Source of the DNA: Bifidobacterium sp. UBA744
Lineage (GTDB): Bacteria > Actinomycetota > Actinomycetes > Actinomycetales > Bifidobacteriaceae
NCBI GenBank assembly: GCA_002298605.1
Contig: DBKS01000059.1
Span: 1-12,875, forward strand
Direction: 5' to 3'
Length of the DNA: 12,875 bases
Part shown: positions 7,741 through 12,875 of the stretch, in pieces
Numbering within the stretch: the stretch's first letter is position 1
Layout: each line of letters begins with the position of its first letter
Made by a program: the position numbers and the translations under genes
Notes under the pieces: model-generated
Told to the model about the DNA's origin: nothing
Database searches by the model: none
What the model saw: the letters and a program-made list of their open reading frames with translations, nothing else

Positions 7741-8517
7741 CTATTCCTGCGGGGCGGCGGCCCGCTGCTCCAGAAAATCGGCGCCGGCCAGTGCTCGAGT
7801 GATGCGATCGGACATCGTGGACAGATACACGCCTTCGCGGGCGAACGCCCATACCTCGCCCTCAATGCCATAGGGCGAGAATCCGGTGAATTTCACCATC
7901 GGCGTGGTCCCCTCGAGCGCGATATCGTCAGTTGCCGCCCGCACCAGTTCGACGGCCTCCTGCGCGATGCGGTCCGTTGGAAAGCCGGCGCGTGCGGTGA
8001 ATGGCACTGTTGCCGCCGCCTCATTGGCTGCGGGAATTTTCTTGAGCTCTTTGGTGTTGAGCACGGAATTCGGGATCACCAACTCGTTGCCGTTGCGCTC
8101 GCGCACCACGGTGTGACGCCAGTTGATGTCTTTCACCGTTCCCGTGGCGCCGGCGATCGTCACTTCGTCGCCGGGCTGGATCACCTTGCCGAGCATCAGC
8201 CCGAAGCCCCCGATGATGTTCGCGATGGTGTCTTTCAAGCCCAGGGACAGGGCGACGCCGCCGACTCCAAGGGCGGTGATAATCGTGTTCGGGTTGATGC
8301 CGAACACCGGCTGCAGTACCATGCAGATCGCCACGATCCATATCACCGCGCGCACGATGTTGATGAAAATCGACGCGGTCGGCACGTCGGTGCGGTCAAG
8401 CAGACGGCGCATCCATCGTTGCGTGGCATGGTTGGCGGCCACCGCGCACCCCAGCACGATGAGCAGGAAACAAATCTTCGAGGCGTTGCCGCCGAGCCAC
8501 TGCAATATAACGTCCAT
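7741..8517 (-). CDS. MscS-family small-conductance mechanosensitive channel
   Basis: MscS-type channels open under membrane tension and release solutes during hypo-osmotic shock. The 258-residue protein has three membrane segments. Two hydrophobic helices lie at about 13-29 and 50-72. The pore-lining helix is glycine- and alanine-rich (ITALGVGGVALSLGLKDTI, about 80-98) and runs into the beta domain (KVIQPGDEVTI, TGTVKDINWRHTVVRERNG, about 111-144). A C-terminal alpha/beta domain follows (about 165-245). The size is close to E. coli MscS. I prefer the ATG at 8517 because AGGA lies 8 bases upstream; the ATG at 8526, three codons earlier, has that AGG abutting it and no usable spacing. It converges on ddl and is divergent from the aldo/keto reductase gene. 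Confidence 0.92.
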   Translation of the reverse strand: MDVILQWLGGNASKICFLLIVLGCAVAANHATQRWMRRLLDRTDVPTASIFINIVRAVIWIVAICMVLQPVFGINPNTIITALGVGGVALSLGLKDTIANIIGGFGLMLGKVIQPGDEVTIAGATGTVKDINWRHTVVRERNGNELVIPNSVLNTKELKKIPAANEAAATVPFTARAGFPTDRIAQEAVELVRAATDDIALEGTTPMVKFTGFSPYGIEGEVWAFAREGVYLSTMSDRITRALAGADFLEQRAAAPQE

Positions 8518-8550
8518 ATCCGCCATCCTAGTTGCGTTACGTAGAGGTGA

Positions 8551-8556
8551 AGTATA
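8551..8556 (-). promoter_or_regulatory. Candidate -10 box for the MscS-type gene
   Basis: TATACT on the minus strand lies 25 bases above the ATG at 8526 and 34 bases above the preferred ATG at 8517. The expected -35 position reads TGCTCA, which is poor. The call rests on the good -10 match and its position in a 101-bp divergent gap. Confidence 0.35.
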
Positions 8557-8618
8557 CAGTGGTGGGGTATATATGAGCAGTGCCCCCGATCAACGGTGAT
8601 GAGGAGACTGAAAGCATA

Positions 8619-9497
8619 ATGGACATCAAGGGATGCGACGAAGTCGCTCGGACGGTGCGTCTTGCCGATGGCAGTGACATGCCATTGCTGGGCATGGGAA
8701 CATGGCATATGGGGGAGGAGTCGAGTTACGAACGCTCTGAGATCGCCTCGCTGGAAGAGGGGCTGGCGCGGGGCGTCCGGCTGGTCGACACGGCGGAGCT
8801 GTATGCTGACGGCGGGGCCGAGCGATTGGTGGGTGCTGCTCTGCGAGATGTGCCTCGCCACAGCGTGTATGTGGTGAGCAAGGTGGTGCCCTCGCATGCC
8901 GATGAGGATCATATGCGTGCCAGCTGCCAGGCTTCGCTGGCCCGGCTGGGTTTGGACTATCTGGATCTGTATCTGCTGCATTGGCCGGGCTCGGTGCCGT
9001 TGCGCGAGACCGTCGGCTGCATGGAAGCGCTGAGACGCGAGGGATTGATTCGTCGGTGGGGTGTGTCGAATTTCGACGTGGACGATATGCGGCGGCTGTG
9101 GGACACTCCCGGCGGTGACGCATGCGTGGTGAACCAAGTGCTGTACCACTTGGATTCGCGCGGTGTGGAGGTAGAGCTTCAGCCCTGGATGAGGCGGCAT
9201 GGCGTGACGATGATGGCATATTGTCCATTGGCGCAAGGTGGCCGACTGTCGTACGGGATTCTGGGCGATCCGGTCGTGGGCGACGTGGCTCGGCATCATA
9301 ACGCCACGCCTGCGCAGATCCTGCTTGCGTGGGTGATGCGCGATGGCCAAACCGTGGCGATTCCCAAGGCGTCGACGGTCGAGCATGCGCGGCAGAACGC
9401 CGACGCCCCGCACATTGCTTTGACGGCGGAGGATCTGGACATATTGGATGCCCGATTCCCCGCGCCCCGGTCCAAGCCGCCGCTTGACTGGCTGTAA
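8619..9497 (+). CDS. Aldo/keto reductase
   Basis: Aldo/keto reductases are cytoplasmic TIM-barrel enzymes that reduce carbonyl compounds with NADPH. The 292-residue protein has GMGTW near the start. The full catalytic tetrad is present: D57 and Y62 in VDTAELYADG, K88 in VVSKVV, and H121 in LYLLHWPG. RRWGVSNFD covers 145-153, and YCPLAQGG covers 201-208. The NADP-binding segment VAIPKAST lies at about 246-253. It is most like the bacterial 2,5-diketo-gluconate reductase branch or YeaE/YakC-like forms; the natural substrate cannot be told. I chose the ATG at 8619 with GAGGAG 12 bases upstream, a rather long spacing. The in-frame GTG at 8580 precedes this ribosome site. It is divergent from the mechanosensitive channel gene and apparently monocistronic, ending at a strong hairpin. 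Confidence 0.92.
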   Translation: MDIKGCDEVARTVRLADGSDMPLLGMGTWHMGEESSYERSEIASLEEGLARGVRLVDTAELYADGGAERLVGAALRDVPRHSVYVVSKVVPSHADEDHMRASCQASLARLGLDYLDLYLLHWPGSVPLRETVGCMEALRREGLIRRWGVSNFDVDDMRRLWDTPGGDACVVNQVLYHLDSRGVEVELQPWMRRHGVTMMAYCPLAQGGRLSYGILGDPVVGDVARHHNATPAQILLAWVMRDGQTVAIPKASTVEHARQNADAPHIALTAEDLDILDARFPAPRSKPPLDWL

Positions 9498-9512
9498 GTC
9501 ACCAACGGGGGT

Positions 9513-9556
9513 TGTGGTGGGCGGCGTGTGGGCTGGCGTACATGCCGCCCACCACA
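9513..9556. terminator. Strong hairpin after the aldo/keto reductase gene
   Basis: Thirteen perfectly paired bases (9513-9525 with 9544-9556) extend by five more pairs, including two G-T pairs, to an 8-base loop. The hairpin lies 16 bases after the reductase stop and 28 bases beyond the stop of the convergent small membrane protein gene, fitting a bidirectional terminator. No T-run follows on either side. Confidence 0.6.
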
Positions 9557-9564
9557 TCAGCGGC

Positions 9565-9594
9565 CTGACTAGAGGATTTCTGACTAGAGGATCT
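9565..9594. repeat. 15-bp tandem duplication across the stop of the small membrane protein gene
   Basis: Two adjacent 15-bp units (9565-9579 and 9580-9594) share CTGACTAGAGGAT and differ at one base. On the minus strand the first-read unit encodes the final Ile-Leu and the TAG stop of the membrane protein. The second repeats the same bases just after the stop. Confidence 0.85.
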
Positions 9595-9799
9595 TCATCA
9601 CGACGAAACCGATGCCGAAGAAGAACAGTATGAAGCCGCAGATGCGTGCGAACAGCAGCGTGCCGCGGCTGGGCTCGTTGTAGATGCCCGTCAGCCGGCA
9701 GACGATGCCCCACACCCAGTCCGCCGCGAACAGCAGCGCCGATCCCCAGAGCGCCAGCAGCGCGCATGCCACGATCATGGCAATATCAGTTCCGCTCAT
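9584..9799 (-). CDS. Small two-helix membrane protein
   Basis: A 71-residue hydrophobic protein with two predicted membrane helices, about 6-34 and 47-69. They are joined by a short polar loop (RLTGIYNEPSRGTLLFAR) containing the pattern EPSxxxxxxxR. The loop and second-helix pattern resemble small uncharacterised actinobacterial and firmicute membrane proteins of the DUF6199 kind, but I hold that only loosely. The function is unknown. GGGAGG at 9805-9810 lies 5 bases before the ATG, which supports real translation. It starts 23 bases after the GntR-type regulator gene on the same strand, so it is probably in that regulator's operon and under the same operator. The last two codons and the stop lie in a short tandem duplication. 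Confidence 0.75.
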   Translation of the reverse strand: MSGTDIAMIVACALLALWGSALLFAADWVWGIVCRLTGIYNEPSRGTLLFARICGFILFFFGIGFVVMKIL

Positions 9800-9822
9800 T
9801 CTTGCCTCCCTTGTCGTTTCGA

Positions 9823-10200
9823 TTATTTCGCAGGAACCGTTTCGATATCCCAGCTTGCCGTGATGATGCTGGTGATCGAGGTCAAATCGACGCCTTCCCT
9901 ATGTGCCGCCTCAATCAGGCATTGGGCGGCCGCCAGCACATCGCATGAGGCGCGTCCATGACGGGCGACTCGTGCGGCTTTGCCGGGGGCGGTGACGATA
10001 AGGCCGCGGTTGGCGAGCATATCGTAGGCGTGCCGTACGGTGCCGGTGGCGACGCCGAGGCTGCTGGACATCTGCCGGATCGACGGCAGCGCGTCGTTGT
10101 CGGCGAGATCGCCGATCCGGATCAATCCGATGAGCTGTGAGGCGATCTGCTCGCCGGCCGGGACGGCGCTGTGATCGTCAAGCTGAAGCCTAAGGTCCAT
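9823..10200 (-). CDS. GntR-family transcriptional regulator, short YtrA-like type
   Basis: This 125-residue DNA-binding protein carries an N-terminal winged helix-turn-helix of the GntR family (about 12-80), with ALPSIRQMSSSLGVATGTVRHAYDMLANRGLI matching the LPSxRxLA...LxVxxxTVxxAYxxLxxxG pattern. The remaining 45 residues form only a short helical tail. That is typical of YtrA-type members, which lack a large ligand-binding domain. There is no spaced ribosome site: AGAGG is one base from the ATG. A TACGGT box ends 7 bases before the ATG, so the mRNA may be leaderless. A perfect inverted repeat just upstream is the likely autoregulatory operator. The neighbouring small membrane protein gene lies downstream in the same operon. 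Many YtrA-type regulators control ABC transporters, but none is seen here. Confidence 0.9.
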   Translation of the reverse strand: MDLRLQLDDHSAVPAGEQIASQLIGLIRIGDLADNDALPSIRQMSSSLGVATGTVRHAYDMLANRGLIVTAPGKAARVARHGRASCDVLAAAQCLIEAAHREGVDLTSITSIITASWDIETVPAK

Positions 10201-10206
10201 GCCTCT

Positions 10207-10232
10207 AACCGTAGCACCTGACTGCTACGGTT
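10207..10232. promoter_or_regulatory. Perfect inverted repeat, probable GntR operator
   Basis: Perfect 10-bp arms AACCGTAGCA and TGCTACGGTT flank a 6-bp spacer. The site ends 6 bases before the GntR start codon and overlaps the TACGGT -10-like element on the minus strand, so a bound repressor would block that promoter. The site lies in the divergent gap and could also influence the FMN reductase gene. Confidence 0.7.
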
Positions 10233-10254
10233 GATGCCGCTGATCGTTGCAATA

Positions 10255-10277
10255 CCGCCCTTATCCGCTGAGGGCGG
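10255..10277. promoter_or_regulatory. Second inverted repeat in the GntR-reductase gap
   Basis: Perfect 7-bp arms CCGCCCT (10255-10261) and AGGGCGG (10271-10277) flank 9 bases. It could be a second operator or a leader hairpin for the rightward gene. The rest of the 194-bp gap (10278-10394) shows three GTTGCA copies (10246, 10295, 10332) but no convincing promoter. Confidence 0.35.
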
Positions 10278-10394
10278 AGTATGTCATATGCGCCGTTGCA
10301 GAATATACGCGAGCCCCGCAGTCCATGGCCGGTTGCAAGTCCGGCGGTGCGCAATGGGGAGGATGGTACGGAATATCACAGAGAGGGACATGTC

Positions 10395-10943
10395 ATGTCG
10401 AAGATTTTGTTTGTCGTCGGGTCCAAGCACAGGAACGGTTTCAACCAGCAGCTCGCCGATGAGGCCAGGAAACTGATCGGCGATCGCGCCGAAGTGTCGT
10501 TCCTCGACTTTTCCGCGGTGCCGTTCTTCGATCAGGATCAGGAATTTCCGGCTCCGGCTTCCGTGAATGAGGTGCGCAAAGCCGTGGTGCTTGCCGACGG
10601 CGTGTGGTTCTTCTCCCCGGAATACAACTACAGCTACACCGGCTACCTCAAGAACCTGCTCGACTGGCTCTCCCGCCCGCTCGAGCCGTTCCCGGCCGCA
10701 TCCTCTTCCGTGCTGGCGGGCAAGAAAGTGGCGATTTCCGCGGTGGCTGGCCCTCGTTCCGCCGGCGCCGGCTCGTTGGCCAAGCTGGCCGAAGTTCTGA
10801 GCTACCAGTCCGAGCTGCTGCCTGAGCAGACCGGTGTGGGGCTCGCTCCCGAAGCGTTCGGCACCGGCGACCTCGGCCTGTCCGACGAGGATCGTGCGAA
10901 ACTCTCCGCCGAAGCCGACGCCTTCCTGAAGTTCATCGCCTGA
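10395..10943 (+). CDS. NADPH-dependent FMN reductase-like flavoprotein
   Basis: The 182-residue protein has a flavodoxin-like fold of the NADPH-dependent FMN reductase family (PF03358 type). Such enzymes move electrons from NAD(P)H to FMN and then to quinones, azo compounds, chromate or other acceptors. The first strand ILFVVGS leads into the phosphate loop GSKHRNGFNQQL (9-20). The FMN-binding block SPEYNYSYTGYLKNLLDWLSR starts at 74 and includes the family PEYN signature. AISAVAGPRSAGAGSLAKL (113-131) follows. I start at the ATG at 10395, 7 bases after GAGAGGG and at the beginning of the conserved first strand. The frame is open upstream to 10281, but those 38 residues look non-coding. It is divergent from the GntR gene and may share its control. 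The physiological acceptor is unknown. Confidence 0.92.
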   Translation: MSKILFVVGSKHRNGFNQQLADEARKLIGDRAEVSFLDFSAVPFFDQDQEFPAPASVNEVRKAVVLADGVWFFSPEYNYSYTGYLKNLLDWLSRPLEPFPAASSSVLAGKKVAISAVAGPRSAGAGSLAKLAEVLSYQSELLPEQTGVGLAPEAFGTGDLGLSDEDRAKLSAEADAFLKFIA

Positions 10944-10949
10944 GCGCTG

Positions 10950-10967
10950 ATTCGAAACAATTCGAAA
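10950..10967. repeat. Paired ATTCGAAA direct repeats upstream of guanine deaminase
   Basis: ATTCGAAA occurs at 10950-10957 and 10960-10967, exactly 10 bp (one helical turn) apart. Each copy contains the palindrome TTCGAA. The pair lies in the 103-bp gap before the guanine deaminase gene and could be a regulator site. No guanine riboswitch and no clear promoter are seen in the gap. Confidence 0.4.
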
Positions 10968-11046
10968 TCTGCATGTTACCGAATCCCTCCCATACTGGGT
11001 GTGTCGCAAGCGGCGGGCTGCACGGCATCCTAGGGAAAGGGGAAGC

Positions 11047-12378
11047 ATGATCGCCTATCGTGGAGATGTCCTCTATACGTCCACGTCTGAGCGTTTCACG
11101 GTTTTGGAAGACGGCTACGTCATCGTCGGCGATGACGGGAACGTGGTGGATGCGGTCGGCTCGTTGACCGGCGACTATGCGGATATCGCCGTCGTCGATC
11201 GCAGGGGATGCCTCATCATCCCCGGGTTCAACGACTTGCACGTCCACGCACCGCAGTATCCGCTCGCCGGGCTCGGTTTCGACTGCGAACTCCTCCCGTG
11301 GCTGGAACGATATACATTCCCGGCGGAGGCCACATACTCGGATCCCGAAGTGGCCGACTACTGGTACAAGCGGTTCGTCCGCACAATGTGGAAGGTGGGC
11401 ACGCTCCGGTTCAGCGCATTCGCCACGCTGCACAATGACGCCACCCTGCACCTCATGGAGCTGTGCCAGGAATCCGGGCTGAAACCGATGGTGGGCAAGG
11501 TCAACATGGATCGCAATGCCCCCGACTATCTGGTCGAGGATACGGATGCGAGCCTGGCCGGCACCGAGGAGCTCATCAACAAATCGCGCAAGCTGACCCC
11601 GGATGTCGGCTTCATCATCACCCCACGGTTCGTGCCGTCCACGACGACGGCGTTGATGAAGGGATTGGGCGAGCTGGTCGATGCGTACCATGTGCCCGTC
11701 CAGTCTCATCTGGACGAGAACCGCGGCGAAGTCGAATGGGTGCGCGAGCTTCACCCGGATATCCCCACCTACGCCGAAGTGTACGAGCGGTACGGGCTCA
11801 TGCCGGAGAACCGGACCGTCATGGCCCACTGCGTGTGGCTCACCGAGCCTGAACGCAGAATCCTGTGCGATCATAAGGTGTGGCTCGCCCATTGCGCGGA
11901 ATCAAACCTCAACCTGACCAGCGGCATCATGCCCGTGCGCCGTGACCTCGACTATGGCCTGAAGGTCAGCATTGCCAGCGATGTCGCCGGAGGCCATGAG
12001 CCCAACATGAACCGGCATATCGTCAAAAGCATCGAAGCTTCGAAGGCCAAGACCTTTGAAGCCGGCCATGAGCAGGACAAGCCGCTTACTCTGCCGGAGG
12101 CGTTCCACATGGCCACGAAAGTCGGCGGGGCGTTTTTCGGCAAGGTAGGATCATTCGAGCCTGGATACGAATTCGACGCCTTGATTATTCGGGAGGACGA
12201 CAGCCCGTTGGACCTGTCGCCCGAGGAACGGTTGGAACGCTTCATCTACACTGGCGACGACCGTGACATCATGGAACGATACGTTTCGGGACGGAACATC
12301 CCCGAACCGTTTGCGGATCGTTCGGCGTGCGCGGGCTCCAGGCTTTCGCGGGATCCGTCTGCAGGGCGAGGAAGATGA
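11047..12378 (+). CDS. guaD: Guanine deaminase
   Basis: Guanine deaminase hydrolyses guanine to xanthine and ammonia, feeding purine salvage or nitrogen release. The protein is a zinc amidohydrolase with the guanine-deaminase signatures PGFNDLHVHAPQYP (59-72, HxH ligands H65 and H67), HNDATLHLMEL, GKVNMDRNAP and TPRFVPS. QSHLDENRGEVEWV contains H221 and MAHCVWL contains H261. AHCAESNLNLTSG and ASDVAGGH (catalytic D312) follow. AAAGGGG lies just before the ATG. The family-like sequence ends around YVSGRNIPEPF (residue 422, base 12312). The last 21 residues are rich in Arg, Ser and Gly, look like read-through, and run opposite a transporter remnant. The enzyme core is complete, so activity is expected. 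Length is 443 residues. It stands after the FMN reductase gene with its own gap. Confidence 0.95.
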   Translation: MIAYRGDVLYTSTSERFTVLEDGYVIVGDDGNVVDAVGSLTGDYADIAVVDRRGCLIIPGFNDLHVHAPQYPLAGLGFDCELLPWLERYTFPAEATYSDPEVADYWYKRFVRTMWKVGTLRFSAFATLHNDATLHLMELCQESGLKPMVGKVNMDRNAPDYLVEDTDASLAGTEELINKSRKLTPDVGFIITPRFVPSTTTALMKGLGELVDAYHVPVQSHLDENRGEVEWVRELHPDIPTYAEVYERYGLMPENRTVMAHCVWLTEPERRILCDHKVWLAHCAESNLNLTSGIMPVRRDLDYGLKVSIASDVAGGHEPNMNRHIVKSIEASKAKTFEAGHEQDKPLTLPEAFHMATKVGGAFFGKVGSFEPGYEFDALIIREDDSPLDLSPEERLERFIYTGDDRDIMERYVSGRNIPEPFADRSACAGSRLSRDPSAGRGR

Positions 12379-12493
12379 GGGCGACGATCAGCAGGATGGC
12401 AATGGAGAGCACGCCGGTTGACGCGTTGCCGGTCAGCGAGGTTGTCGTGGCGACGAGGAACGTGCCGATGATCGAGACCGTCTTGGGCGGGAG
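12269..12493 (-). pseudogene. C-terminal remnant of an MFS transporter (UMF1/Atg22-like)
   Basis: About 50 residues (bases 12344-12493) read KTVSIIGTFLVATTTSLTGN and on to a hydrophobic helix ending near LALQTDPAK. This resembles the last membrane helices of UMF1-type major facilitator transporters, where GK-S-IGT, LTGN and a short tail after the final helix are usual. The rest of the transporter, normally about 400 residues more, is absent because the DUF2442-type gene begins only about 115 bases upstream. The frame continues past the expected end to a TGA at 12269-12271, overlapping the guanine deaminase 3' end. In 12494-12607 I see no gene. A minus-strand frame there contains GLFPMF, which could be the preceding transporter residues separated by a 23-base insertion; this is speculative. 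Confidence 0.6.
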
Positions 12494-12607
12494 GCCGTAA
12501 CGGCAGTACGGAACATTGGAAACAAGCCGTTCCCGCGTAGGGTGATGGCCTCGTTGCGCAAATCGCGTACGCAGGCGCGGCAAATGGGTTGGCTGTTCTT
12601 ACGTGGT

Positions 12608-12875
12608 TCAGTGCGCAGGTTCTTGTTGTGGGTGGATGATGTCGTTGTCGGCAATCGGAACGGTGCCGTAGGGGTAGCACAAGTCATAGAGGTTGTTGGT
12701 GCCGATGTCGATGCGGCCGTTGTCCCAGGTGAGGATGCCGTGGTCGATGGCGAAGTCGTTGAAAACGGTTTGGTTGCGCAGCGGCTCGTAGACGGGTTTG
12801 CCCCATAGTCGCGTGCCGTCGAAGATCCGTGTCTCGCCGTTGGAGAAGGTGACGAGCATCATCCAGTCATTGGTC
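12608..12875 (-). CDS. DUF2442-type protein, 5' end outside the window
   Basis: The minus-strand frame runs open to the window edge (TNDWMMLVTFSNGE...), so the true start lies beyond 12875 and the ATG at 12862 need not be used. The visible 88 residues match the DUF2442 pattern: LVTFSNGETRIFD, then the LW-x-KPVYEPLRNQTVFNDF segment, then GILTWDNGRIDI and LYDLCYP. Family members are small beta-rich proteins that often sit beside DUF4160 genes in toxin-antitoxin-like pairs; whether a partner lies to the right cannot be seen. After LYDLCYP, where such proteins usually end, a 23-residue tail leads to the TGA at 12608. Function is unknown. Confidence 0.75.
   Translation of the reverse strand, partial: TNDWMMLVTFSNGETRIFDGTRLWGKPVYEPLRNQTVFNDFAIDHGILTWDNGRIDIGTNNLYDLCYPYGTVPIADNDIIHPQQEPAH

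Noticed and set aside
8343..9767. 474-residue minus-strand open frame across the aldo/keto reductase
   Set aside because: It is antisense to a clear enzyme gene, rich in His, Arg and Pro as shadow frames usually are, and overlaps two other real genes.
10944..11046. Purine riboswitch before guanine deaminase
   Set aside because: I could not fit the conserved purine aptamer loops or three-way stem; only the TTCGAA repeats and a small CCCA-TAC-TGGG palindrome are visible.

Overview
The window is a high-GC, densely packed chromosomal stretch that looks actinobacterial, most likely Bifidobacterium and of the B. longum type. This rests on the GC-rich third codon positions, GGAGG-type ribosome sites, the gene repertoire and the plsC-gpsA-ddl order. 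It is an inference from gene content, since no rRNA marker is present. Nearly all of it is core housekeeping sequence; only the right end looks disturbed. I see no mobile element, CRISPR array, tRNA or rRNA.

Left part (1-4440): a membrane-anchored polysaccharide deacetylase reads leftward, with a long hairpin after its stop. Divergently, purA (adenylosuccinate synthetase) is followed at once by two crcB-type fluoride channel genes. The first carries a long acidic tail, and the two overlap by 4 bp. The close spacing suggests one purA-crcB1-crcB2 transcript.

Middle (4531-9497): a PlsC-type acyltransferase, gpsA and ddl form a rightward envelope-precursor cluster. It supplies glycerol-3-phosphate and phosphatidic acid for membranes and D-Ala-D-Ala for peptidoglycan. 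A convergent MscS-type channel follows across a GC-rich hairpin. An aldo/keto reductase is divergent from the channel and ends at another strong hairpin.

Right part (9584-12875): a small two-helix membrane protein lies downstream of a YtrA-like GntR repressor gene. A perfect 10-bp inverted repeat sits directly upstream of the repressor and is a likely operator. Divergent from it is an NADPH-dependent FMN reductase-like flavoprotein, followed by a guanine deaminase. Beyond that, the minus strand keeps only the C-terminal piece of an MFS transporter, then a DUF2442-type gene cut by the window edge.

The observations most worth a second look are four: the asymmetric fluoride-channel pair, which lacks the usual paired pore phenylalanines, together with its acidic tail; the GntR operator with its apparently leaderless start; the eroded transporter and read-through guanine deaminase tail; and a 15-bp tandem duplication covering the stop of the small membrane protein. 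I did not find a convincing new multi-gene system.
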